Assembly (NCBI GenBank): GCA_028284495.1
Contig: JANQRP010000004.1
Location: 88,459-152,458 of the forward strand
Length of the DNA stretch: 64,000 nucleotides
Direction of reading: 5' to 3'
Source: Longimicrobiales bacterium
Lineage (GTDB): Bacteria; Gemmatimonadota; Gemmatimonadetes; Longimicrobiales; Gaopeijiaceae
Both the position numbers and the translations under genes were made by a program. The stretch's first letter is position 1. Each line of letters begins with the position of its first letter. Positions 9,214 to 17,587 of this stretch are shown piece by piece. Under the pieces are notes generated by a model, which was not told the origin of the DNA, did not search any database, and was given only the letters and a program-made list of their open reading frames with translations.

Positions 9214-10017
9214 GTGGACCAGACGGAGTTGCTGCGCGTCCTGATCGCGGACGACGAGGAGTTGAGTCGAGAGGCGCTGAGGTATCGCCTGGAAGACGTG
9301 CCAGACGTCGAGATCATCGCGGAGTGCTCCGACGGAGACGCGGTCGCAGCGACTATCCAGAGCCTCCATCCGGATGTCGTCTTTCTCGACATCGAGATGC
9401 CGGGCAGGTCAGGCATCGAGGCGATTCGAGTGGCCGACGGGCACAGGCCGGCCGTGATCTTCGTGACCGGCCATCCGGACTATGCGCTCGGCGCGTTCGA
9501 GGCGGCGGCTCTGGACTACCTGCTGAAGCCAGTCGACACCGGGAGGCTCCTGCAGGCGCTGGACCGTGCTCGGGAGTACGTTTCGCAGCGCGAGGTGGTG
9601 CGGCTTCATCGCCGAGCGACGGCGCTGGAGGACCCGACCGAGATTGCCGTCGTCATCGGCACCGGGCCCGAGCCTCTCCGACACGCCGAGGTCAACGAGT
9701 ACCTGAAACGAATCGTCGTACGCGACGACGGCGACTTCGTGATCATCGACGTTTCCGACGTCTGGGCCCTGGAGGCTGCCGGCAACTACGTGCGGGTTCG
9801 CACGGCGGACAGACGCTTCCTGGTGCGTGGAACACTGAGCGGATACGAGCAGCGGCTCGATCCGCAGCGATTCGTGCGGATACATCGATCGACCGTCGTC
9901 GCCGTGGATCACGTAGAGCGTATCACGCCCGAGCCGCACGGGGACTTCGTGGTGACGCTTCGTTCGGGAGACCGTTATCGCATGAGTCGCTCTCACCGGA
10001 GTCGACTCCTGCCGTGA
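9214..10017 (+). CDS. LytTR-family response regulator
   Basis: A 267-residue response regulator. The receiver domain is at 1-125, with acidic pocket LIADDEE near residue 10, phosphoacceptor D59 in VVFLDIEMPG, the conserved T in FVTGH and K in YLLKPVD. A LytTR DNA-binding domain follows at about 155-262 (DVWALEAAGNYVRVRTA, LDPQRFVRIHRSTVV, GDRYRMSRSH). Start: GTG 9214 is preceded by GGGAGGAG at 9202-9209. The gene overlaps the downstream kinase by 4 nt (GTGA), so the two are co-translated. LytTR regulators bind direct repeats upstream of target promoters; candidates here are the flanking ADOP permeases. Confidence 0.92.
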   Translation: MDQTELLRVLIADDEELSREALRYRLEDVPDVEIIAECSDGDAVAATIQSLHPDVVFLDIEMPGRSGIEAIRVADGHRPAVIFVTGHPDYALGAFEAAALDYLLKPVDTGRLLQALDRAREYVSQREVVRLHRRATALEDPTEIAVVIGTGPEPLRHAEVNEYLKRIVVRDDGDFVIIDVSDVWALEAAGNYVRVRTADRRFLVRGTLSGYEQRLDPQRFVRIHRSTVVAVDHVERITPEPHGDFVVTLRSGDRYRMSRSHRSRLLP

Positions 10018-11105
10018 AAGGACGCTCCTCCGGGATGCTCCCGCTGGCCCTACTCATCACCACGCTCTGTCTCCTTCTGGGACTCGTCGAGACTGCCCAG
10101 GTGCGCCTCGGCGGGGGCGACGTCGTCGAGTCTTCGTGGTGGGTCGCCTTCTGGCGCGTAGTCCCGTCATGGGCCCTCCTCGGGATGCTGACCCCACTCG
10201 TGGTTCTCGCCGTCGATCGCTGGCCCGTGCGAGGCTCCGGTTGGGCGAGGGCACTGAGTATTCATGTCGCGCTCGCCCTGCCGTTCGCGGCACTGCACCT
10301 GTTCCTGACGGCGGTGTGGGGAACCGTCCGGCCAGCGTCCCTGGGCCTAGGACTCGCATACGGGTTCGACTGGCTGGTGTCGCGGTACTTCGTGTACGAC
10401 ATCCTGGCCTACGGGGCGCTGGCGGGAGTCGTTCACGCCTTCCGGTACAGAAGGGAAAGCGTCGCCCTGAAGGAGGAAGCGACGGCTCTGGTGTCTGCCC
10501 TCCAGGACGCTCAGCGACGGGTCACGGCCGGGAAGCTGGACCCGCACTTCGTGTTCAACACCATCAATGCGATCGCCGGGCTGGCTGCCCGCGGCGACCG
10601 CCCGGAGGTGGTCCGCACGCTGGCGGCGTTCGGGGGCCTCCTGCGTGCCACGCTCGATGGGCGTCACGACCAACTCGTTCGTATTGCCGACGAGGTGAAA
10701 CTCGTCGAGAGCTACCTTCAGATTCAGAAGGCGCGATTCGGGTCACGGCTGCAGACGCGCTGGCACGTCGATCCCGAGGCGATCGAGGACCGGATTCCGA
10801 GGCTCGTGCTGCAGACACTGGTGGAGAACGCGATCAACCACGCGATCTCCAGGAACTCTCGAGGCGGCGAGGTTGGCATTCGCATCGAGCGGACGGACGG
10901 GGCCGTGCGGCTCGAAGTCCTTGATCCCGGGACCGGGCGGCCGGGCCCGCAGCCTGGTGCCGGGGATTCGGGTCTCGGTCTGGACGCCCTCCGAGCGCGA
11001 CTCGAGACGCACTTCGGGTCGCGCGCCAGCTTCCGGCTCTGCGCGAGGCCAGAAGGTGGGAGTCAGGCCGTCCTCATCGTGCCGGCTGATTCGGACGCCG
11101 GCTAG
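10014..11105 (+). CDS. LytS/YehU-type sensor histidine kinase
   Basis: A 363-residue membrane histidine kinase. Residues about 8-150 hold four hydrophobic segments (LALLITTLCLLLGLVE, WALLGMLTPLVVLAV, HVALALPFAALHLFL, YDILAYGALAGVVHAF) without a recognisable ligand domain. After a short helix comes the His_kinase domain with H178 in LDPHFVFNTINAIAGL. The HATPase region has ENAINHAI as the N box and GDSGLGLDALRARLE as the G box. The GTG start overlaps the regulator stop by 4 nt; an internal ATG at 10035 is the alternative. It forms a cognate pair with the LytTR regulator upstream. The stimulus is unknown, possibly membrane status. Confidence 0.9.
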   Translation: MKGRSSGMLPLALLITTLCLLLGLVETAQVRLGGGDVVESSWWVAFWRVVPSWALLGMLTPLVVLAVDRWPVRGSGWARALSIHVALALPFAALHLFLTAVWGTVRPASLGLGLAYGFDWLVSRYFVYDILAYGALAGVVHAFRYRRESVALKEEATALVSALQDAQRRVTAGKLDPHFVFNTINAIAGLAARGDRPEVVRTLAAFGGLLRATLDGRHDQLVRIADEVKLVESYLQIQKARFGSRLQTRWHVDPEAIEDRIPRLVLQTLVENAINHAISRNSRGGEVGIRIERTDGAVRLEVLDPGTGRPGPQPGAGDSGLGLDALRARLETHFGSRASFRLCARPEGGSQAVLIVPADSDAG

Positions 11106-11129
11106 CTTGCGACCCGGCGCTCGGGAGTC

Positions 11130-12182
11130 TCATCGCCGACGTACCGGGCTGAACGCGATCCCGTCCGGTCCACCACCGGCCTCGAGGAACCTCAGGACCT
11201 CCATGGTCCGGAGGTCAACGACCACCACACGATTCGCGATCTTGGCGGAGACCAGAGCCCATCGGCCGTCCGGTGTGATCACGAATCCCTGGGGCGATGG
11301 CGCCCCCGGGAGTCCCGCCAGGCCGGCGGCATCCGCAACGTCGGTGCGTCCCGTCACGCGCCGACTGGCTCGATCAATCGCGATGAGCTCTCCAGCCGCG
11401 GGATCGGACACCACGATCGTCGACCCGTCAGGGGTCGAAGCTAGGCGGTACGGCACGGAGAACCCGGGGATGCGGACAGGAGGCCTGGACGAATCGGCGT
11501 CGATTGCGATCACCTCACCGCTCGCCATGCTCCCGGTCCACCCTTCGCGTCCATCGGGTGAACTGGCGATCCCCTCGGTGCGCTCGCCGGCCGGGAAGGT
11601 CGCGGTCGACTCCTGCCCGGTCAGGTCGATTCGGCTGACCGTACCATCGACGATGTTGGCGGTCCAGGCCCATCGACCGGTCGCGGAGAGCATATGGCTC
11701 GCGCGACCCAGCGTAGGGAGCCGTCGCCGAACGCGCCCGTCGTCGGTACCGATGACCAGAAGCTCCCCGCTTCGCTCCGCGGTCAGGAGAAGCAGGGAGT
11801 CTCCCGGCAGGAAGGCAACGCCGTGCAGCCGCTCGTACCCGTCGATGACGTGCTCGGCCACGAGTTCGCCAGCGGCGACGTCGATGACCTGCACGATATT
11901 CCCGGTCTCCCCCTGCCCGCCGTAGTTGGTCACCACAGCGAGTGCCCCATCAGCGGAGACGGCCACCTCGTGCGGTGCTTCCCTGCTCGGCACCGTCGCA
12001 GTCACGCCCCCGGTGGTGAGGTCCACGAGCCACGTCGATCGACCGGACATGTTCGCCACGACGGCGGTGCCGGTTGGCGTGGCCTGGGCGCTCAGTGAGG
12101 GCGCCGCCGACAGTATGGCCAAGGCAGCCCAGAGCATGGGTCGCCGAACGCTGAGCCGCGATGAAGTTCTCTGAGCCGTCAC
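11130..12182 (-). CDS. Exported YncE-like beta-propeller protein
   Basis: A 350-residue secreted protein. Residues 1-34 form a signal peptide ending A-Q-A. The body is a run of YVTN/YncE-type propeller blades, recognisable from repeated units such as VAVSADGALAVVTNYG, VAFLPGDSLLLLTAE, IASSPDGREGWTGSM, LASTPDGSTIVVSDP and VITPDGRWALVSAK. Such proteins act in the periplasm as binding scaffolds; the ligand is unknown and there are no haem motifs. The GTG at 12182 is preferred over an upstream GTG at 12212 because GAGG precedes it at a usual distance. It is convergent with the histidine kinase gene, 24 bp away. Confidence 0.8.
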   Translation of the reverse strand: MTAQRTSSRLSVRRPMLWAALAILSAAPSLSAQATPTGTAVVANMSGRSTWLVDLTTGGVTATVPSREAPHEVAVSADGALAVVTNYGGQGETGNIVQVIDVAAGELVAEHVIDGYERLHGVAFLPGDSLLLLTAERSGELLVIGTDDGRVRRRLPTLGRASHMLSATGRWAWTANIVDGTVSRIDLTGQESTATFPAGERTEGIASSPDGREGWTGSMASGEVIAIDADSSRPPVRIPGFSVPYRLASTPDGSTIVVSDPAAGELIAIDRASRRVTGRTDVADAAGLAGLPGAPSPQGFVITPDGRWALVSAKIANRVVVVDLRTMEVLRFLEAGGGPDGIAFSPVRRR

Positions 12183-12427
12183 CGGCGGTACCTCGGTCGA
12201 GAGTAGGGTCACCCAGACTGTGCGGGTCTCCGACGGCCGCGCTCGGGCCCGAGTGACGGTCGGCGACGTTACGCGTCGGTCCGCGCCGAGCCCGGGGCGA
12301 TCCGCTCACATTGCCCGTCCCGCGACTCATACCGCCGAACCGCGAGTCACCCCATCGAGCAAGTCTGCGACGCCCTCGGATCCGACTGTGGACGGTCATC
12401 GAACGTGCCGCCCGCTCCGCTCCGACC

Positions 12428-12880
12428 ATGCTCCAGCCGAACCCCCGTCTGCTCCGGGTCGTCCTCCTAGCCGTCACGACGCTCTCGCCTTCGGTCGTCA
12501 CGGCTCAGACACCGCAGGACGCCACCGCTCAGGTCGAAGCGGTTCTCGACCGCCTCGTCGACAGCTGGAATACCGACGACCTGACCGCCCACGTCGCCGA
12601 GTACGCCGAGGACGCGACGTACACACTGCCTCGGGGGGTGGTCCGGGGACGAGATGCCATTCGCCGCGCGCTGAGCGGCTTCGAGACACCGGATGGCCTC
12701 AGAGGCGTGTTGGCCTTCGACGGGGTCGCCGTTCGATTCCTCGGTGACGGTGCCGCCCTGGCGACAGGTCGGTTCGTCCTCGAGTTCGAGGAGGACGCGC
12801 GAACGTCTTCGGGCCGCTTCTCGCTGGTCCTGGTTCGGCGCGGTGACGTCTGGGTCATCGTCCACGACCACTCCTCGTGA
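12428..12880 (+). CDS. Exported SnoaL-like (DUF4440/SgcJ-type) protein
   Basis: A 150-residue protein with a signal peptide (cleavage after TAQ, about residue 27) followed by one NTF2/SnoaL-like alpha+beta barrel: LVDSWNTDDLTAHVAEYAEDATYTLP, the RGRDAIRRAL helix, and strands ending RRGDVWVIVHDHSS. This matches the SgcJ/EcaC/DUF4440 group, most of which have no known reaction. Its stop codon overlaps the GTG start of the third ADOP permease by 4 nt, so the two genes form one transcription unit. That suggests the protein acts in the periplasm with the permease, but this is inference. Confidence 0.8.
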   Translation: MLQPNPRLLRVVLLAVTTLSPSVVTAQTPQDATAQVEAVLDRLVDSWNTDDLTAHVAEYAEDATYTLPRGVVRGRDAIRRALSGFETPDGLRGVLAFDGVAVRFLGDGAALATGRFVLEFEEDARTSSGRFSLVLVRRGDVWVIVHDHSS

Positions 12881-15345
12881 ACCAGCTCGGCCACTCACTC
12901 CGGGGGCTGCTCAGGCGCCCCGTATTCACGACCGTCGCCGTCGGCACGGTCGCTCTCGGGTTCTCCGTGAACGCCCTCGTCTTCAGCGTGGCACGAGCCG
13001 TCCTGGTCGACCCGCTGCCGTGGCCTGACGGCTCACGTCTCGTGCACGTCTCCGGAGTCCGGTTGCCCTCCGAAGCGGGCGGCGAAGGTCCGTCGCCCTA
13101 CCCGATGTCCTACCTGGATATCCGCGATCTTGCCGAGTCGGTGTCGGGGTCGGTGGACCTGGTCCCGAGGACCGGCGCGCGCTCCTTCAATCTGTTCGCG
13201 GACGGCAACTCGGAGAATGTGCGGGGAGAACTCGTCGGCTCGGCGTACTTCCCGATGCTCGGCCTCGTACCCGTCCACGGCCGCGTCCTCGATCCGTCCG
13301 AGGATGTCGAGGGGGAGCACAGGGTGGTCGTGATCGGCCACGACCTCTGGTCTCGACGGTTCGGATCGGACCCATCCGCCGTGGGTCGGACGCTGGACCT
13401 CGACGGGCGAACGTTCGAGATCGTGGGCGTCGCACCCCCCCGGTTCAGGGGGCTCTCCGACGAGGCGGAGCTGTGGATGCCGATTTCCATGGCATCGGCG
13501 CTGTACGGTCCCTTCTACCTGGAGAGCCGTCAGTTTCGCTGGCTGAGCGCGATCGGACGCCGGGCGAGAGAAGCGCCACTCGAGCGCGTAGACACCGAAC
13601 TCAGGCGAGCCGCTGAAGACCTTCGCGAGGCCTTTCCTCAGACCAACGACCGGATCGACGTGGAGGCGATCGGGCTGACGACCCACATGCTCGGGGACAT
13701 CCAACCCCGAGTCCTCATCCTGTGGGGGGCTGCGGGATTGGTGCTACTGATCGCAACCGCCAACGTGTCCGCGCTGCTGCTCGCAAGGGGAGTATCCACC
13801 TCGCGGGAGACCGCAATTCGCAGCGCACTCGGGGCCGATCGATGGTCACTCGCCAGCGTCCCACTGACGGAAGGCCTGGCGATCGCCGGCCTCGGCCTGG
13901 TCCTGGGCCTGGTGGCCGCGATCGGGTTGATCGGTCCGGCGGCGCGCTCGGCCGGGCCGCTCCTGCCGGGCTTCGTCGAGGTCCGCATCGACCCCGCTGT
14001 CACCATCGTCGTGGTCCTCGTCGCGTGCCTCGTGTCGCTGCTCGCAGCCGCGATCCCGGCGCTGATCGCGTCGAGGGTGTCCGCGCTCGCCGCCCTCACC
14101 CACGAAGGGCGGTCGCCCGGGCCCGGACGTCGGCACCGGAGGCTGTTCAGTGGTCTCGTCGTCTCCCAGATCGCAGTGGCCTCGGCGCTGGCCGTGTCCG
14201 TGACACTGCTGGTGCGAGGTTTCCAGAACCTGATGAATGAAGATCTGGGGTTCGATCCGGCAGGCCTTGTAATGGCAACCGTCGATCTGAAGGCGCCACG
14301 CTTTCAGCCCAACACGGCGTTCCGCTCCTTCACGCGCGAGCTTCACGATCGGGCATCCGCCCTGAATGGTGTGGAAGCGGCAGCTCTCGTCGGGCCGCAA
14401 CGACCCGTGGGGGACTGGAACAGCGCCGAGGTGTCCGTTGAGGCTCGGACGGAGGCCGGCTTCGACCCGAACGGGCTCGTCGCCATCACCCACTCGGTCA
14501 CCCCGGGCTACTTCGACGCCCTGGGTATCGAGCTCCTACGGGGCCGAGACTTCACGAACGAGGACACGGGAGAGACGCAATCCCCGCTGGTCATCGTGGT
14601 GAATCGGACGTTCGCCGACCGGTACCTCGAGGGCCGAGGAATCGGGGCGCGCGTCAAGCTCTCCCGCCCGGACCAGAACGGGCCCGTCGCCACGGTCATC
14701 GGCGTCGTCGAGGATGTACGGGACGGCGGACCCGGAGCGGAGCCGAGGCCCTCGGATCTTCAGGTGTACTACTCAGTGTACCAGATCCTCCCGCGACTCC
14801 CGCCCCTACTGACTCTGGTTGCGCGAGCGGGAGGCGGTGAGCCGCTGGCCCTAGCGCCCGGAGTACGGGGCCTGACGATGGACTGGGCCCCGGACGTTCC
14901 ACTCTTCGATGTGGAGTCGATGCCGGGGGTCATCCGGAGCCAGACGACGACGCAGCGATTCCTGGTGATCCTCATGGTGGCGTTCTCTGTTCTCGCCGGG
15001 CTGCTGTCCGCCGGAGGACTGTTCGGGATGGTGTCATACTCGGTCGCGCAGCAAACCCACGACATCGGTGTGCGAATGGCGATCGGCGCCAGCCCTCGCC
15101 ATGTACAGTGGCGCGTGGTTCGGGGAGCGGTCGGCCTTGCTGTCCTCGGTGTCGCCTCCGGGTTCGCGCTGGCCATGGCGGTTGTCGGCCTCATCGAGCC
15201 GCACCTCCACGGCGTCCGTGCCGATCGTGTCGGGTTGTGGGTCGGTGCCGCCGTCGCCGTCCTGGGCATCGCCGCTATCGCCGCCGCGGTTCCTGCACGC
15301 CGCGCCTCGAAGGTGGATCCTGCGGTGAGTCTGGATCCGGCCTGA
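12877..15345 (+). CDS. ADOP-type ABC transporter permease (MacB/FtsX-like) 3
   Basis: An 822-residue permease with the ADOP layout: LLRRPVFTTVAVGTVALGFSVNALVF at the N-terminus, a MacB-like periplasmic core (to about 270), an FtsX domain (LVLLIATANVSALLLARGVSTSRE), a second core (TPGYFDALGIELLRGRDF) and a C-terminal FtsX domain ending RRASKVDPAVSLDPA. The N-terminal motif is more diverged (FSVNALVF instead of IGANTAIF) than in the two upstream paralogues. The GTG start overlaps the SnoaL-like gene by 4 nt. No ATPase partner is nearby. Confidence 0.88.
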   Translation: MNQLGHSLRGLLRRPVFTTVAVGTVALGFSVNALVFSVARAVLVDPLPWPDGSRLVHVSGVRLPSEAGGEGPSPYPMSYLDIRDLAESVSGSVDLVPRTGARSFNLFADGNSENVRGELVGSAYFPMLGLVPVHGRVLDPSEDVEGEHRVVVIGHDLWSRRFGSDPSAVGRTLDLDGRTFEIVGVAPPRFRGLSDEAELWMPISMASALYGPFYLESRQFRWLSAIGRRAREAPLERVDTELRRAAEDLREAFPQTNDRIDVEAIGLTTHMLGDIQPRVLILWGAAGLVLLIATANVSALLLARGVSTSRETAIRSALGADRWSLASVPLTEGLAIAGLGLVLGLVAAIGLIGPAARSAGPLLPGFVEVRIDPAVTIVVVLVACLVSLLAAAIPALIASRVSALAALTHEGRSPGPGRRHRRLFSGLVVSQIAVASALAVSVTLLVRGFQNLMNEDLGFDPAGLVMATVDLKAPRFQPNTAFRSFTRELHDRASALNGVEAAALVGPQRPVGDWNSAEVSVEARTEAGFDPNGLVAITHSVTPGYFDALGIELLRGRDFTNEDTGETQSPLVIVVNRTFADRYLEGRGIGARVKLSRPDQNGPVATVIGVVEDVRDGGPGAEPRPSDLQVYYSVYQILPRLPPLLTLVARAGGGEPLALAPGVRGLTMDWAPDVPLFDVESMPGVIRSQTTTQRFLVILMVAFSVLAGLLSAGGLFGMVSYSVAQQTHDIGVRMAIGASPRHVQWRVVRGAVGLAVLGVASGFALAMAVVGLIEPHLHGVRADRVGLWVGAAVAVLGIAAIAAAVPARRASKVDPAVSLDPA

Positions 15346-15364
15346 CAAGCTATCCAGGCCGACC

Positions 15365-15780
15365 ATGGCGAGACGATACGCGGACGGCGAGGTCGAAAGG
15401 GTCCTCGATCTGGCGACGGGCGGGCGCGGCGCCGCCTGCCAGGCCAGGGGTCCGACTGCGGACGAGATGCGGCAAACTGGTGCGGCAGCCGGAATCCCGA
15501 CTGAGGCGGTGGATCTCGCGATGATGAGGCTCGACCGCTCGCGTGACGGGGTGAGCGAGGGCCGCTCAGCGAGGGCGTTTCGGGTCAAGGGGCAGGCCGA
15601 TCGTCGCGACCTCGACAGACTCGCCCGCTCTCTGCGGCGCCGCGCACCGCGTGGAGACGTCGGGTGCAGCGGCTGGAGCTCGAAGCGGACGACGTTGCGA
15701 TCGAACTGGCGCGGACGCTCAAGCAGCGATGTGCGTCGGACTCCGGACACCATGGCGAGGAACGTGACTCACTCGATACG
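15365..15780 (+). pseudogene. Degraded remnant of a small regulator-like gene
   Basis: The first 60-odd codons read MARRYADGEVERVLDLATGG, then PTADEMRQTGAAAGIPTEAVDLAM. This resembles a helix-rich N-terminal module seen in some small bacterial proteins (Y-x-D-x-E-V...I-L-x-L-A-T, then L-T-x-x-E-h...A-G-I). After about 15650 the frame loses protein-like composition, while a different frame (ending at a TGA near 15780) reads RLELEADDVAIELARTLKQRC, suggesting a frameshift. I treat the region as a decaying gene. The family assignment is weak and no function is proposed. Confidence 0.3.
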
Positions 15781-15787
15781 TGACCCG

Positions 15788-16152
15788 ATGATTTCAACAC
15801 ACCTGCGCGCTGCCGCCGCCGTGATCGCCATCCTCGCCGCATCGGGGTGCGGCCGAACACTGAGTGGCGGATCTCCTCCGGTTTCCACCGAGTCGTGCCA
15901 GGAAGGCCGGATCGAGGTGATGATCCTCGGTACGTTCCACTTCGCCCAGCAGGACGAGGTGGATCCGCTTTCGAGCCGGTGTCAGACGGAGCTTGCGGCG
16001 ATCCTCGACAGGCTCGAGGAGTTCGCCCCGGGCCGCATCGCCTCTTCGTTGTCGTAGGTGGTTCGCACGTTCGGGTCCTCCGCCAGATCGTCGATGCGGT
16101 GCCACAGTTCTGTTCCGCAAGTGTTCTGCCCTATCTCACGGGAGAGGCGTGA
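15788..16152 (+). pseudogene. DUF5694-type lipoprotein gene with internal deletion and frameshift
   Basis: The N-terminal part (from ATG 15788) has a lipoprotein signal peptide with lipobox A-S-G-C and then EVMILGTFHFAQQDEVDPLS and ELAAILDRLEEFAPGRIA, the characteristic start of DUF5694 proteins. That frame stops at 16057. From about 16038, in the next frame, the sequence reads RLFVVVGGSHVRVLRQIVDA and ends LPYLTGEA with TGA at 16150-16152, which matches the usual C-terminus of the same family. The roughly 150-200 residue middle is missing. The gene therefore looks like an internal-deletion pseudogene whose two ends meet out of frame. Confidence 0.6.
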
Positions 16153-17563
16153 CCGGAGGTGGGGACGGTTGACGGGGCATCGGCTCGAGTCGGACGCCCG
16201 GGGCCCTGGATGGGCTTCGGTACCACGCCTCGCCAAGCTCGGATAGCGAGCGATACCGGACGTCCGCCCACCCGAGCGACCCTCCACCGCTCGCGATAAG
16301 GCCCCACGGCCCCGCGAGCTCGACGCCGGCGTCTACCGGGTCGAGTTCGAGGAGACCCGTTCGCACCCTGATCGACGATGAGTCGACCTCAATGTGGAGT
16401 GGGACGGGCGCGCGCCATATCGAGTCCGAGGCGATCGCGACCTTGGCCAGAACCTCGCGGGGTTCGTTCCGCACCACCTGCACGCTCTCGCGATCCACGC
16501 GTACGAACCCCCATATGCCGTCGTCACCCTCCAGGGTCACCGCGCCCGTTGGGTCGGCGCCCCGCAGATGAACGTCCATACTCAGGCTCCAGTTCCGACC
16601 GGAGCCCTGTCTACGCAACGCCAGCGCGCCGCCCATGAACGGATGTTGGACCCATACGTCTTCGGATGTGTCGAGGGATCGAGCCTCCTCCCACCACGCG
16701 GGCCGCGCCGCACGGAGCGTCCGGCGGAGCGCGTCCGCGATTCTCTCGTGTCCCCCGACGGCGGCGATGAATGCGTCGGCGACCGCCTCCTCGTTCCCCC
16801 CCGTGTTGTGCGTTGCCACGACGACCCGCAGCGCCTCCCTGACAGCCGCCGGGTCCGAAGCCACCAGACCTCGGAAGATCACCGCCTCGAGGGCATACAC
16901 GTCGCCGGCTGACAGCCCCCCGGTGTCGCCTCCAAGAAAGTCTCGCAAGTCCACGCGGTCGTCATCGAGAAGGGCGAGAGATCGGACGAAGTACGTGGAC
17001 CACAACGGATCCTCGCCCGGATCAGCTGGCATTCTTCCCATCGCCGTCCGTGCCTCCGTCTCGACGTGAATCGCGAGGCCCTCCTCGATCCACCTCGGTA
17101 CGCGGCGCGGGGGCGGCATCGCCGCGTACGAGGCGAGGTGGGACGCCTCGTGTGCCGCCAGCCGGAGCGTCTGAAGGGGCAGGCCCCACTCGCCGACCTC
17201 CGCGTCGGTGACGGGGGGCTGGACCGCGACCACCGAGAGCCTTGGTCTGGGAGTCGAGAAGGCGAGGTTCGTTCGAAATCGACCCCGGGCGATGCGTGAC
17301 TCGATCTCGACATACTCGTCTTCGTCGCGGGCGAGATGGAGGCGTCCTACATGATCCGCCTCAATGCCGAGCCATTCCGCCGCAATCTCCACCGCGTGGT
17401 CGGCGAACAGCGATGCCTCGTCGTTCGCCGGCTCGCAGGCGGTCGCGCAGGTCACGTCGACGAACCGGCCGTTCGTGATGTCGGCCTGCCCGATGGAGGT
17501 GTGGGGCGAGCATGCGAGCACGACCACGACCGAGGAGAGGGCGACCAGAGCGAGCCGCTTCAC
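16136..17563 (-). CDS. Putative gluzincin-type metallopeptidase lipoprotein
   Basis: A 475-residue lipoprotein. The signal peptide ends at lipobox V-L-A-C18. Residues 138-142 are HEASH and a glutamate follows in WIEEGLA (E161), giving the HExxH...E arrangement of the peptidase MA-like/DUF1570 superfamily. The last ~170 residues form a beta-rich domain (MDVHLRGADPTGAVTLEGDDG onward) resembling a concanavalin-like fold. Start: GTG 17563 has GGAGGAGG (17575-17568) directly upstream, so it is preferred to GTG 17584. The gene begins 24 bp after the selD stop, so it may be co-transcribed with selD, but a functional link to selenium is not evident. Confidence 0.65.
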   Translation of the reverse strand: MKRLALVALSSVVVVLACSPHTSIGQADITNGRFVDVTCATACEPANDEASLFADHAVEIAAEWLGIEADHVGRLHLARDEDEYVEIESRIARGRFRTNLAFSTPRPRLSVVAVQPPVTDAEVGEWGLPLQTLRLAAHEASHLASYAAMPPPRRVPRWIEEGLAIHVETEARTAMGRMPADPGEDPLWSTYFVRSLALLDDDRVDLRDFLGGDTGGLSAGDVYALEAVIFRGLVASDPAAVREALRVVVATHNTGGNEEAVADAFIAAVGGHERIADALRRTLRAARPAWWEEARSLDTSEDVWVQHPFMGGALALRRQGSGRNWSLSMDVHLRGADPTGAVTLEGDDGIWGFVRVDRESVQVVRNEPREVLAKVAIASDSIWRAPVPLHIEVDSSSIRVRTGLLELDPVDAGVELAGPWGLIASGGGSLGWADVRYRSLSELGEAWYRSPSRAPGVRLEPMPRQPSPPPVTPLP

Positions 17564-17587
17564 CCGGCCTCCTCCACGGGCCACGGG

